From positions 1-64,000 of the forward strand of contig JAKZAP010000053.1 in NCBI GenBank assembly GCA_023053575.1: DNA of 64,000 nt. Direction: 5' to 3'. The position numbers were made by a program, and so were the translations under genes. Within the stretch, counting starts at the first letter, position 1; every line of letters begins with the position of its first letter. Shown here piece after piece: positions 1-10,860 of this stretch. This DNA comes from Branchinecta lynchi (lineage: Eukaryota; Arthropoda; Branchiopoda; Anostraca; Branchinectidae). Under the pieces are notes generated by a model. It searched no databases, had not been told where the DNA came from, and saw only the letters and a program-made list of their open reading frames with translations.

Positions 1-429
1 TTTTACCCGGACATATAGTTCGACCGGAATCCGGCTGGAATCGGAAAATTTGTTATAAGCTAAATTTCTATTTGGAGTTGATTAGATGTTCATTACTGGG
101 GAAAGAAGATACCCTGATTTCGTCTTTGAGCTTTCTTTTTTCGCCGGACAAGTAGTTCTGGAGTTCGGCTGGAACCGGGAAATTGGCAGAAGTGGCAGGA
201 AGTTTTCGTCAAAACAGATATGACTTGTAGGGGTAAACACACATGCTGAATCCAAATCTAAACTTGGTTTTCTCAGGCGATTAGCTATTTGGCCTTAATC
301 TGTTTCTGAATTTTAATTGTAAAAATGTTCAAGGAGTCTGGCGAAGACTGGATCTGGCTAAGACAAGACCCAGTTGTCTGGATCAGATATTGAATTTTTG
401 GGATCCCATCGAAACCTTTGGTCTTGTTG
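1..429 (+). repeat. GGATCCC-ended repeat family, right part of a copy
   Basis: The segment holds two diverged units of a roughly 130-bp subrepeat (GGAATCCGGCTGGAATCGG and relatives near 29 and 150). It ends at about 393-429 with GGGATCCCATCGAAACC followed by TTTGGTCTTGTTG. The same right end closes the copy at 32801-33787, and its reverse complement opens the copies at 2141 and 61013. No coding capacity is seen. The left part lies outside the window. Family membership is clear from the shared end; the type of mobile element is unknown. Confidence 0.7.
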
Positions 430-2030
430 TTGGTACGATCAAGAGAGTATGGAAAACAACGCCATCTAGGAAAACATCAACGGCTCCCAACCAGTCTAAT
501 GAAGATGTCGCTGGCAAATACAAAATTGCTGTTTTTACAGCAGCGCAGCCGTAAAACTGGATGATATCTACATTCATATAAGCCTGATAGTGTAACATTC
601 ATTTGTACACTATTTTCTGATACTTTTCTGGCCCACAGTTACCTGACAGTTACTTTTCTGCCTCACAGTATACAAGTTGTATACGGAGTATACAAGTAGT
701 ACAGAACTGTACGCGGAACTTATAAAACGTAGTGTATGAGGATGGGGGGAGGAATAAACAGGAGAATTCATAGAGCTATCACTGCCTTTGGTTCAAGGAC
801 AGAACACGTGGTAAATAAAACAATATCTCTTCGATTTCTAGATTAAGGGTTTCCTGTCAAATGGATCTGTCAGTTAAGCGCCAATGGACATGAACCTGCC
901 AAGAGAGTGACTCGCTTCTACGACACTAACCAGTGCTTGAGCGGACAGATAATGATGCCAACGATACTGTGTAAAGAAGCTGCACCTATATACCGACGAT
1001 TCCCGTCCCTTTCAGGGTTTGAGTTACATGATCTCCTTCAAAACGGATGTGTCAGCAGCAATAGACTGAGACTGATTAGAGGAGCTGAACCCTAATATCG
1101 ACCCCCCCCCCCCCCCCCCCGTTCAGGGTTTAAGTTTCATAGTCTGCTTCCAATTCCCGCAATTGGATGGTAATCGGCGCAATCTACAGCTAAAACTTAC
1201 AACGAACGGATCTCAGCAAGACGGCGCTCGCTTACCGTAAACTCTTATTGCCCTGAAAGTAGATAATACTTGCCTCACGATTGCAGCTCTCTGTAACTAG
1301 GTATGGCGTACTCGATAGCCCTTTGCTATTCTTCAACGTTTCCTAGCCGTTCCCTTTTCACCTAACCAATTCAATCTTCCAAACGGTTTTGGCCTGGGTT
1401 CACCTTCGGATCCGTCTCTGCGAAAACAGTTTTCTGGAGTTTGGAAGACAAACTTGAAAGACAAAGCCTGGCTTTCAGACGCAAATGCTGATTAAAGGGT
1501 CCTTTTCAAAATGAGTTTGTCAGCCGCTTTCAGCACTTGCGCAAATAGTCAAGCGACGAGACCAAATAGAGAAACTGCAAAACTAAACCAAAAATTACCC
1601 CCCCCCCCCTCACTTGCTCCGATTATCAAAGGTTGCTGAAAATTCCCGCAATAGCTGGCGGTCGTGAGAGCGATGAACCGGACTTACATGACAAGTACAA
1701 ATAAACGTGTAACGTGTACCCGAGCTGTTGGTAACGTATTTGGACTAAACCGGTAGTCCGAGTGGTTGGCTTGCTTCATTACTCTAAAGGGGGAAGTTCG
1801 GACGGTGGTCCTGGCCAAGCCCTGGGTTCTACCTTCAATAACCATAGTTTAAAAAACACACTTGCGTTTAATCATGAAGTTCAGCGTACACTGAATACAT
1901 CTGCTACCCACTCTGACACTGACTTACGTATTACGACATAGTACCGTCAAAGCACAAATTAAAAAAAATAAATCTGTAACCCCCAAGACTTCACTATCCG
2001 AAATCTCAATACTAAGCCACAGGCAACAAA
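430..2030. other. No gene recognised; poly-C tract inside
   Basis: No convincing exon is visible. A run of 19 C lies at 1102-1120 and a shorter one at about 1602-1610. A tRNA-like A-box/B-box pair at about 1752-1838 does not fold as a tRNA (see rejected items). The stretch reads as old repeat-derived intergenic DNA. Confidence 0.4.
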
Positions 2031-2033
2031 GTA

Positions 2034-2140
2034 TATTTATATTTATTTATTTGTGACCCGCTTTTTGCATAACAGCGGAGTATGATTAAACACACAAAGT
2101 AAAATACACATATTTAAAACACTTAATAAAACAATGTAAA
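2034..2140 (-). repeat. Retroelement 3'-tail-like repeat with (AAATA)n end
   Basis: Read on the minus strand this ends in TATTTATTTATT-type repeats and contains the hairpin-forming segment ACCCGC...GCGGAGT. A closely matching segment lies at about 32110-32235 in the other orientation, and a weaker one at about 25310-25375. The shared end with a simple AT-rich tail suggests the 3' end of a retroposon; the element body is not visible. Confidence 0.45.
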
Positions 2141-2325
2141 CAAGACCAAAGGCTTCGATGGGATCCCAAAAATTTTAGTGTTTATCAGACTTCTTGACAT
2201 TTGACATATTGTACATTTCCGAGTCTTCGCTAGACCCCTTTAACATTTTTGCTATTTATCCATAATCAACCGCTTGAATATGTAGCCTACAACAAAAGTG
2301 TTACCATTTTGAAGTTCTTTGCTTA

Positions 2326-2780
2326 CGGGCAACTTTAGTACACCCACTGAGTAACCCCTCACTTATCCAGTACATCTTTTTTCTCGTGAGTAACCCATCC
2401 CTTACCAAGTAACCTTTTTTCAGTGAGCAGCCCCTCACTTACCCAGTTCACCCTTATTTCAGTGAGTAGCCCCTCGCGTACCCTAGCAGTTCCCTCTTTG
2501 GTACACCATGAATCAACCCTCTCGCTTGGCCCGACCAAGTGTCTAACCCCTTAAGTACTCCCTTAACGGGTACACCCAATTCCTAGCCCCTCGCGTGCAC
2601 CTGGGATTGGTTCACGAGTACCTGGGACCGGCTCACCCCACCCCCTCCCCAAACAACTTTAGTACACCCACTGAGCAACCCCTCACTTATCCAGTACATC
2701 TTTTTCCAGTGAGCAACTCCTCCCTTAACAAGTACACCTTTTTCAGTGAACAACCCCTCACTTATTCCTACAATTCCTAC
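2326..2780. repeat. Degenerate minisatellite, unit about 45-50 bp
   Basis: Units share CAGTGAG(T/C)A(A/G)CCCCTCACTTA followed by (T/C)CCAGTACA and a short T run. About eight diverged units can be followed across the stretch, with a foreign insertion near 2560-2650. The open frames here are products of the repeat, not genes. Confidence 0.6.
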
Positions 2781-2802
2781 TACAATTTCCTGCAATCACA
2801 CA

Positions 2803-3006
2803 TTAGATTCGGACACACTCTCGCTCTCCACACATCGGGCAGAAGTAAGGACCAATTCTCCCAATAGGCCTACCCGTGTACCTCCTCCTACCTCCCAGCG
2901 GTAAAATATCAGCACGCATACTAATTAATAATTTCAATTCCTCTCTATCAAAACCCGCTATAAAATAAACACATTCACCCCATGTCTCTTTCGCCTTTGC
3001 ATACAA
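2803..3006 (-). pseudogene. LINE ORF2 C-terminal Cys-rich fragment
   Basis: The minus-strand frame reads KETWGECVYFIAGFDREEL, then GRPIGRIGPYFCPMCGE, and stops soon after. It aligns with the better preserved plus-strand LINE end at 54180-54565, which shows ESWGEEVYFKAGLKREE, then FFCRMCG and HFMREC. This is the region after the reverse transcriptase, with a CxxC...HxxxC motif, seen at the C-terminus of many non-LTR retrotransposons. The HxxxC half is lost here and no upstream reverse transcriptase is present, so it is a dead fragment. Confidence 0.5.
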
Positions 3007-3738
3007 CCTTAGAGACCCCCTTCGACTACGTCACTGAATCAACACATGATTGTCGGCCATGTGCGCAGAGCTATAATCGTTTGAGAATAAAGGGGTAGGA
3101 CCGCCATAGCCGAAAACTGGTCGACAAGTTTTGTGTCCAGTTTTCACCGGATTCCGGGCCAACACCAAGTTTCATCAAAATATCTCATTCCCTTCGAGAG
3201 TTATCGTGCTTACAGATGGACGGACAGACAACTTTTGCGATGTCATAAGTATCCCTCCACTTACGTTTTGGGATCCCAATAAACATGACAACATTCTATA
3301 TATCTTGTAATCTCGTAAGTTCCGGTAAATTTGAGCATGGATTAAAGTTCAACTACGATCAACTACAATTCCACCAAACTGCGCAGGCTAGCCTAACACA
3401 GTAAATAAAACTGGACGATCCGAGGAAACTGGACACTACCTGCTTTGACAGTAACTACGCTCAAGCCAAAAGTTAATTGAGTCGAAACTCAGATCCTAAC
3501 GGTTTATAAAAGAGCTAGAAAACGCCACCAGTGGCTGACGCTTAGAACCAGTGCTGAACATTTATTAGTTTGTTTTGCAGTAGCTTGCCCCGCTGCCAGT
3601 CCATATATCTCGTTAGCCATCTTCCCCGCAACATAGCGGAGTCAATACGTTAATCTTTCTATCTATCTTCTACTACGAGAAAAAAAAAAGTAACTGCCCG
3701 CTGCAACACCAACTCAAATCCGCAAAGACCGCAGTAGC

Positions 3739-4198
3739 ATTAGTTACATTTTGGCAGATACCATGGAATCTGTTACCACGGTAACTCGATCTGCGATTAG
3801 TCTTTTTGCAATTACCGTGGTATCTGATATACGGTTGCTGCAAAAACGACAATTACCGATTTTTCCATGACTGTACCAAACAAATTTGGCGTGAGCCATG
3901 ATAAGCTTTTGGGGAATAAAAAGATTTATCTCTATATCTAAATTGCGCTTTTCGGCGTCATCCCAAAAGATAAACTGATATTCAGTCACGTCACTAAGTG
4001 CCAAACTTCTTTCCCACCAATTTGACAAAAATACCACGATCAGTTACCACGGTCGGACCGTGGTATCTGAATATCAGATACCACGATAACTGCAAAAACG
4101 CCTTTTGACCGTGGTATCAGATCCCACGATAACTACAAAAACGGTTTTAGACCGCGGTATCAGATACCATGGTATCTGCAAAAACCCAACTATTTTAA
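3739..4198. mobile_element. Palindromic MITE, ATACCATGGTATCTG family
   Basis: The left end ATTAGTTACATTTTGGCAGA and right end ATCTGCAAAAACCCAACTA are near-inverted copies of the family end ATTAGTTGCGTTTTTGCAG. The interior is full of short palindromes built on GATACCACGGTATC. Relatives lie at 21386-21689, 42370-42768, 47164-48385 (interrupted) and 57941-58081. It is short, noncoding and has inverted ends, so a nonautonomous DNA transposon fits. The superfamily is not evident. Confidence 0.7.
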
Positions 4199-4199
4199 T

Positions 4200-5140
4200 G
4201 CCAGTTTTTGCCTTCAATGGTAGCAACTTCTTCCTTGAGTTACCTTTACGCACATGGTCAACAAGTCCACTCCAGTTACCACGGAAACAGATTCCGTTAA
4301 ACACATTCTTGATAACATTGCGCTGCGAAACTTATAGACTTGCAATGATCCGAAGTCTTGGTGTCTCACTGTAAGGGTTCACGAATGGTTTTGTAGTTTT
4401 ATGACTTTGTCATGTAAGGAAGAATAGCCGTTCTTGCTCATTGCACTTTGAGAGAATGTCGTTCACGCACTTAACACCGATAAAACTTTCACTGACACCA
4501 AGTCCAATCTTTATCTGACAAGAGGCGACAGCAGATGGGTCCCCCAAGTTTCACTACTGCGTCTGAATGTAAGATACGGATACACTTTTGTTGGCCGACT
4601 GAAAAAGACAAACTGTTAGAATGAAACTGACCGAGAAGTACCTTGGTCTAAATGGCCAGCACTCTCCAAAGGGCACAGGCTGATCAAATTCTTGTTCTGC
4701 ACTACTATCAGCGACTGCAAAATCAGAAATGACGATGTCTGTGAAGGAAATATTTAAGCACAAGACAAAACTGGTTTGACATGACCACTGATCACACGCG
4801 AACATTTGGTGATTTCTATTATTTAGTTTACATGTTAAGGATGTAGCTACCGTAAACTTTCGGAGAAGTCGTCACACGGATTTGGTCTCTACACGTGAAA
4901 CCAAATATGTCGGGACATCCCTACCAACCATCAGGTTTCACTCTAGTCGGAGCATCTCAGGGAAAAGACCGGAACCCCCTCCTACTCCTTCATGAATGGT
5001 TCCATCCAGGAAATCTTCTGTCACAACCGATCACTCGAGCATGAGGATTTCCGGGAAACGTCCAATAGCGCCCCCTTGCACTACCCCCGAATGGAGGTCG
5101 GATCCAGCCTAGATCCAAAAAAGATCACCCAGGGCATGCG
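4200..5140. other. No gene recognised
   Basis: Only short unsupported frames are seen. The right part (about 4920-5130) contains GGTTTCACTCTAGTCGGAGC and GGTCGGATCCAGCC-like text that resembles segments at 26160-26600 and 56000-56330, so it is probably another dispersed repeat. Confidence 0.4.
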
Positions 5141-5145
5141 AGGTT

Positions 5146-5725
5146 TCTACCTTCTAAGTTGGTTCACTTGTTAGGTACCTACGTGTGCCAAACATTTCTG
5201 CCCCCCCCCCCCCCCTTCCAACGCACTACATGGGATATAGGCGTATTCTCGCTGTTCCACGAGGACTCCACTTGAGGAGTCACAACGTTTTTGTTTGTCC
5301 CGTGGACTCACTTTCCGTATCTCGCGAGTCCCCGCGGAGGGGGAATGCTCCGATTATCACCACCATCATCAAAAAGGACTCCCTTTCGGATTCGGAGGAA
5401 AACCTATTTTTGCTGGTTTTGGTGCAATATAAAATTAAATAAAAACAATCAGAATGAACAAAACCAAAAATAAAGTGTATCTAGACTAATTTCGTCAACT
5501 GCATATTTTTGTTTCAAACAAAATCCATTTTGGAATCATTCCCCGCGTTCTCGCTGTTTCTGTACGCGGAGTCCGCGTGGAGTGACTCCCTCTATTCTTG
5601 CCGTTCCCTTCGATCCCCCCAGGAGTCCTCTGGAACGGCGAGATACGCCGTATGTGTTTTCTACTTTCCAAGTCGGTTAACTCGTTAGATCCCTACCCGT
5701 GTCAAAACATTTCTGCCCCTCCCGC
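5146..5725. repeat. Direct repeats flanking a palindrome-rich GC segment
   Basis: A segment of about 60 bp starting TCTACCTTCTAAGTTGGTTC at 5146 returns at about 5659 (TCTACTTTCCAAGTCGGTTA); both copies run into ACATTTCTGCCCC. Between them lie inverted motifs such as CTCGCTGTTCCACGAGGACT and its partners near 5620, plus a 14-C tract. This fits a MITE inserted between duplicated flanks or a local duplication. Confidence 0.45.
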
Positions 5726-7830
5726 CAACACACCCCATCTAATCTAATCCGTCAGAACACACAAATCGACCAGACTGGGCATGTGGTGCAGTGAACAAAC
5801 ATCCTCGTAAGAGACACTAGAAAAAAACGAAAACTAAAAAATTTGCGTTTTAAGTCCGATAGACGTTAATTTCCGTTTATACCATGAGTGTACAATACGA
5901 AATATTAATTTTCTTTCTTTCAGAAGGAGTTAATGCTTCCTGGCTCTTCTGCAAGGTACACAACTGACTGTAGGGAGCACGACAGTAAGATTTTGCCTGA
6001 ATGGGTATTTTTTCATTAGACTTTCTTTCCACCGGTTCTATAAATAACTATGCTACTAGTTTATACGCAAGGTAGCCAGAAACGACTGTCTATCTGTTAG
6101 CATTCTATTCTACTGTTAGCATTCCTACCAGTCTTGTTTGACCTCAAGCAGCATTCTTTTCATTTAGCCCTGTCTGTGTTGTTATATAATAGATTGCCAA
6201 GTTGTTGCTCAATTCAGTTATAGGATTTCTGTAGAGAATAATACTAGTATGAAGCCTGCAGATCTGTCTCACAATCCCTTGATCAAGCAAGTCTCCCAGA
6301 GACAAAGCTGAAAAATGTGATTCTATAAAATGAGCGTTAAGACGTAGAGTTATCCCCAAGCACCACAGCGGAAGTATATCTTTCTTGTTTTCTTGCCATT
6401 CGGAAGTTACAAAATAAATTAATAATCCATAAAGCCTTGCTGACTTGAATCATGGCCTCCCCAGTCAAGCAAGTAAATTATCAGAGAAAGCTAGTCTTAA
6501 ACCTTCGAGGCACAACATCATCAGTGGTAACTAGTAGCCTATAACTAGTGGCCTACCTGGTAAGAGCTGGAGTCTTTTCGAATTTCGAGAAGTATCTCCT
6601 GAGCTAAAGCAACAGCTCTGAAGTATCTTTCTTCTATCAGACTTGGTGCTGCGTTTTCATTACTTTGGTCCTGATCTGACACTGAAAGATACACAAAATT
6701 TAAGGAACTTTCAGGAGACTTTGCTCTGGCTCTGGTAGTGCTGTTTCAGGTGAGGAGCCTCAATTACCAAGCTGGGTCAATATGATTTCCCCCAAACCAC
6801 TGTCCGAGTAAACAACCATGCCATGCATGTAGGGCTGACCTTTTTTTCAAAGAGGTAACACTAGTCCAACAACAGAAGTAACTTAAATATTTTGGATATG
6901 CAAATGATCTCTGAAAAGTTTTTTTTAATATCAAACTTAAATGGAAGGTTGACAAGAAAATAATTATCTGCTTGTCTATGTGTGGTTTTCACGTTCGCGA
7001 GAAAAGGACTCCGCATGTTAACCGGAATTCTGTCAATGGTACATAGGCAATAGCCGTGTTCGATTCACCAACAGTGATCCACCTACGTTATCCTAAAATC
7101 GTCTATAGTCGTTTTCTTCATGGATAACGACGTCATTCTCAACGAAAATTTCATTTTTTGTTGAGCGAATCGAACGACAATAGACACACGATTTTTATCA
7201 TCGCTAGAACTTTGAGGGGAATCCTAGAACGAAAAAAAACTTCCGTCAGGAATTTCGGATATTATCCGACTTTGTAGAACTACGACTACAGCTTTTAAAC
7301 AAAACAACAAGAGCACTACGCCATGGCATCTAGGACTGGTCGTCAACAACAATGGATAACTGTTTTTGAATCGAACGCGGCTTTTACTGCACACAGAATG
7401 TACCCACACTTTGAATAGCCCTTACCATATATCCAACCAGTTAGGCTACACCTAATGCTGGGATACCCTAAACCACTAAATAAAATGTCAACGGAATTAA
7501 GGAAATGCAACTAGGCTGAATAAAAAGAAGTTATACAAGTAATCCGTGGGACTGTGATGACTTGAATCACCTAGTATAGTAAACTCATTTTTTATAACCA
7601 TGCTGAAATGCACACTTATCAGTCACACTAAAATCCTCAATTCTGGCACAGTGCACTCCAGCGTTAGAACTTGCCTGAACAAATGAGCACAGGCCTCACA
7701 AACTGGGGCACAGTGCCCTGGAGCAAGGGCATAGCACACATAGCCTACAGTACAGCAGAGGTGTGCTTATTTGAATAACTCTTTCTTATTTGTCCATACC
7801 TTGCCTCTGTTGCTTGCTTACCACTAACAT
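5726..7830. other. No gene recognised
   Basis: AT-rich sequence with short frames only. It carries several TAGCCTA/TAGGCTA motifs (about 6536, 7442, 7741). The one at 7741 abuts a repeat end, ACAGTACAGCAGAGGTGTGC then TTATTTGAA, that recurs in diverged form near 13553, 14565 and 44180. Confidence 0.35.
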
Positions 7831-7838
7831 TCAAACAG

Positions 7839-7981
7839 AATGGGAAAATAGCCAACTTGGTATCAGTCAACAGCTACCCGTTTCGGCAACTTTTTTTGCA
7901 CCACAGTCAATTAAAAAAGTTGTGTTTACAGAAGGCCTTGGAATTTTGAAACTTCTCCTTCCGTTTGTTGATTTAAACAAG
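7839..7981 (+). CDS. Candidate internal exon of unknown function
   Basis: An open segment with a plausible acceptor (ACATTCAAACAG before 7839) and donor (AACAAG/GTAAAG at 7981/7982). The frame reads through without stops and includes residues ISQQLPVSATFFAPQSIKK and GLGILKLLLPFVDLNK. I do not recognise a family. No neighbouring exon with matching phase could be identified, and the surroundings are repeat-rich, so this may be chance. Confidence 0.2.
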
Positions 7982-8334
7982 GTAAAGAGATTTGGAGAGA
8001 GTTGTCTACAGGTAGGAACTGGCAGAGGCGTTACTAGCCAAAATGTGTTTTTTTCTTGGGGGGGGGGGGGGCAAGGTAAAGGTATTTACCGACTGGCTGG
8101 TCATTTCTACTGACGTTTTTTGCAGAAAAAATTACTGTTTTTGCAGGAAAAACGACTGTTTTGAATAACAAGAGTTATGTCTCTACAAAACTCTATGTAT
8201 CTTGGAAGTGCTTGAACATTCTGAAAACTGGAAAATGAGGTTGGATAGAAAGTGAAATAAGGTATCTTTTGATCTAGGACAGGAAGACAACCCTATTAGG
8301 CTAGCCAGTCTCAGTTTAACCAAATTTCACAGGG

Positions 8335-9365
8335 CATGGTACCCCAACGTATGGGCACCATGCCCATAAGTCCGGGTATGCCCAGACTTTGGGGCACTAT
8401 CCCCAAAAATTGAGGATTTGTGCATGACTGGTGGATTCCCAGCTACTGCTCTGCAGCGCGTCGAATCTGACATCAGAATGGTAGACAACCAATCTGCTGT
8501 TATCTCAACATTTCTTCTACAGGGCTCTACTGCGATATAGCTGTTGAAGGACCCCTCACACTATTTACTCTTCAAATTGCAGTATTTTAAAATATTTGTA
8601 AGTAGTGAACTGATAGACAAAAATGCTCCTCAGCCGGGATTTGAACCCAGGACCCTCTGCTTACAAGGCAGTCACTCTACCACTGAGCTACCAAGGGGCT
8701 TGTGAACAGAGTTTGCAAACCACTACAATAGTCTGGTAGAAGCTGGCCATAGGAACAGTGATCCCGCCCGAAGGTAAATTCATCTAACCAGTTCACATCC
8801 CCATTTTTTTGCTTATAAGCTTATAAGAAAAAATGGCATCTTCCCATCACCGGCGCCTGGCTCACAAACGAGAATTTTGAATTTCCCCCCATGCCAAGAG
8901 CGTAGGTCGTTTGGATGGAGCTCCCCCTGGAGACTGCCTCGATTTGGTCAGAGATACCTCTCTGGATACGTTTTGGTCTGTAGATGTTTTCTTTGGGTCT
9001 CTACTTGGGGTAACTGAAGTAAGTCCAGACCCATAAAAGGAGAAAGCCTTTGCATTGTTCATTAATACCAAGTCAGTCAGTACATAATAAGGGCTTATTA
9101 ATTAAATAACCAACGTATGGGCACCATGCACATGAGTCCGGGCATGCCCAGACTTTGGGGCACCATGCCCAAAAATTTAGGATTTGTGTATGACTGGTCG
9201 ATTACCCGCTACTGCTCTGCAGTGCATCAAATTTGACGTCACAATGACAATGATAGACAACCAATCGGCTGTTATCTTGACACTTCTTCTACAGGGCTCT
9301 ACTGCCATACAGCAGTTGAAGAAACCCTCGCACTATTTACTCTTCAACTTACTGTATTTTAAAAT
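8335..9365. repeat. Pair of direct repeats flanking the tRNA-like gene
   Basis: A block of about 250 bp (8335-8605) beginning CCCCAACGTATGGGCACCAT and containing GACTTTGGGGCAC, CAACCAATCTGCTGTTATCT and TTCTACAGGGCTCTACTG returns at about 9108-9365 in the same orientation. The tRNA-like gene and a third repeat (8860-9090, inverted relative near 58285-58345) lie between them. The second copy lacks the tRNA. Confidence 0.65.
8626..8697 (-). tRNA. tRNA-Thr(UGU)-like gene, possibly a SINE head
   Basis: The minus strand folds as a cloverleaf of 72 nt. The acceptor strands CCCTTGG/CTGAGGA pair at six of seven positions with wobbles. The D arm contains TAGCTCAGTGGTAGAG (a good A box). The anticodon stem CTGC/GCAG encloses loop CTTGTAA, giving anticodon TGT, and the T arm CTGGG/CCCGG encloses TTCAAAT (a good B box GGTTCAAATCC). 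Mismatches sit at 1-72 and 27-43, and there is no intron. Positions 34-36 therefore predict threonine. The downstream flank GAGCATTTTTGTCTATCAGT recurs without the tRNA at about 43740-43765, so a tRNA-derived SINE or transported copy is a real alternative. Confidence 0.6.
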
Positions 9366-9790
9366 ATTTTCATACTTTAAAAGTAGTATATTTTGCAGTA
9401 GTTACCCCTCATCTCACCCCCCTAGCAAAACTTGTGACAATTGCCCCCACAACCCTGCTGCAACCCTCAATATTAAAATTTAAAATCTAAGTGATATTAT
9501 CTTGTGAAACAAATTGATGCAGAGATTTAGGGGAATGTGCTGGAATGTGCACAAATGCTCCATTACAAATTTAAAGTGCAGCCGCCTAAAACAATACCCA
9601 AATGGTGCCAGAATGGCGCGAACGTGCACCAATTGGCTACACTGATGCCACGCCATTTGAGCATCGGTATCAAAGAAGGGCTTAGTGTACTAGACTGCAC
9701 CGAGTTGGTCAGAGATATCTCAGATCCTCAAAAGCACAAACATAAATATTCTTTGAGCCCATTTATTCAAACAATGTTTGCAACGGATAC

Positions 9791-9855
9791 GTCAGCTATG
9801 ATTTTTCATCAGCGATATTTCGGCCCTTCTTGGCAAGGGTCCTCATCAGGCTGTC
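9791..9855 (-). ncRNA. Hammerhead-ribozyme-like core, copy 1
   Basis: On the minus strand: CAGC, then CTGATGA, then GGACCCTT...AAGGGCC (stem II with one bulged A), then GAAA, a weak stem III region, then ATA/GCTG pairing back to CAGC as stem I. All positions demanded by the CUGANGA...GAAA hammerhead consensus are met. The proposed cleavage follows the A before GCTG. The fold is judged by eye. Confidence 0.45.
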
Positions 9856-9975
9856 AATCTTCTGGTTCAACTTCGGGGAAGGAAACAAACCTGTAATCCG
9901 TACTTCGTAGATAAATATTCTTTGAGCCCAAGCTGACTTTGAAACATTTATTCAAACAATGTTTGCAACGGATAC

Positions 9976-10040
9976 GTCAGCTATGATTTTTCATCAGCGA
10001 TATTTTGGCCCTTCTTGGCAAGGGTCCTCATCAGGCTGTC
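9976..10040 (-). ncRNA. Hammerhead-ribozyme-like core, copy 2 (GAAA mutated)
   Basis: Same layout as copy 1, exactly 185 bp away, but GAAA reads AAAA (a C-to-T change on the plus strand at a CpG). That would be expected to abolish cleavage. Confidence 0.4.
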
Positions 10041-10136
10041 AATCTTCTGGTTCAACTTCGGGGAAGGAAACAAACCTGTAATCCTGATTACCTGATTACA
10101 GGTTTGTTTCCTTCCCCGAAGTTGAACCAGAAGATT

Positions 10137-10201
10137 GACAGCCTGAAGAGGACCCTTGCCAAGAAGGGCCGAAATATCGCTGATGAAAAATCATAGCTGA
10201 C
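10137..10201 (+). ncRNA. Hammerhead-ribozyme-like core, copy 3
   Basis: CAGC, CTGAAGA at 10143-10149, stem II GGACCCTT/AAGGGCC, GAAA, then TCATA/GCTG. The freely variable N of CUGANGA is A here, against T in copies 1 and 2 and C in most others. Confidence 0.45.
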
Positions 10202-10505
10202 GTATCCGTTGCAAACATTGTTTGAATAAAAGCACAAACATACTTGCTATATGCTGACTCGATCTGGTATGTCAGTGTTTTCTTTGTGTCTCTACTTGGG
10301 GTAACTGTAGTAAGTCCAGACCCATAACAGCCTTTACATTGTTCCAAGTCAGTCAGTATCTCTCTCTCAGTTCTGGTAGGGCTTCAGTACCCTTATTAAT
10401 TTAATACCTGTTCCACTGTTGAGCCTTTCTAATCTTTCTATCCATATACATTATTCTATCTAGACCGCCAAGTATCGCCGGTAGGGCATTTACGATACTA
10501 CGACC

Positions 10506-10860
10506 CACGGACAACTGTTTTCCGACAGTCTATGAGCGTGTTCCACCCTTCTAACAATAGTTACTAATAGTTACTATTTCCGTTCCATCCTCATGAAAAG
10601 TTACTACGCTGACCGTTCCAACCTTGTCGGAATAGTAACTAATAGTTACTATTTGCTTACCATGCTCGGGACCGTAGTAAGCGTAGTAACTACGCATCTC
10701 TGTAACGTGATTGGTCGGATTCGCCCCTGGCGTGAGATCCTGCTGGAAAATAGAAAAATCGTTCCAGCCTTGACGGCGAAAAGCCAGAATTTGTGACGTC
10801 GTGCGTAGTAACTACGATAAGTAGGATGGAACACGCTCTATATGGAAAACTGTTTTCCGT
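10506..10860. mobile_element. MITE with ACTGTTTTCC inverted ends
   Basis: The left end contains CGGACAACTGTTTTCCGACA and GAGCGTGTTCCACCC; the right end, reversed, reads CGGAAAACAGTTTTCCATAT then GAGCGTGTTCCATCC. The end is itself a palindrome (GGAAAACAGTTTTCC). The interior repeats TAGTAACTAATAGTTACTA. It is noncoding. I could not define a target duplication. Confidence 0.6.

Larger units (their letters stand above)
2141..3279 (-). repeat. GGATCCC-ended repeat, full span with internal insertion
   Basis: It opens with CAAGACCAAAGGCTTCGATG then GGGATCCC, the reverse complement of the family's right end. It closes with the conserved GAGAGTTATCGTGCTTACAG, GACGGACAGAC and TTTTGGGATCCC. Both termini match the copies at 32801-33787 and 61013-61929. 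The middle is different: it holds a minisatellite (2326-2780) and a LINE fragment (2803-3006), so other repeats have inserted into or replaced the core. Confidence 0.6.
9745..10227. mobile_element. Hammerhead-bearing short retroelement (two minus units, one plus unit)
   Basis: Two direct 185-bp units on the minus strand (cores 9791-9855 and 9976-10040) are followed by an inverted unit on the plus strand (core 10137-10201). Each unit runs from AAACAATGTTTGCAACGGAT through the core to GGGGAAGGAAACAAACCTG. The whole block is flanked by AAAAGCACAAACATA at 9730-9744 and 10228-10242, a 15-bp target duplication (its first bases may belong to the element). Direct or inverted repeats with ribozyme cores and variable-length target duplications resemble Penelope-like pseudo-LTRs or retrozymes. 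No reverse transcriptase is present, so it is nonautonomous. Confidence 0.6.

Noticed and set aside
1752..1838. tRNA-like A box (TAGTCCGAGTGG) and weak B box (GGGTTCTACC)
   Set aside because: No acceptor or anticodon stem could be formed and the B box lacks the RANNCC part. Could be a very old SINE head at best.
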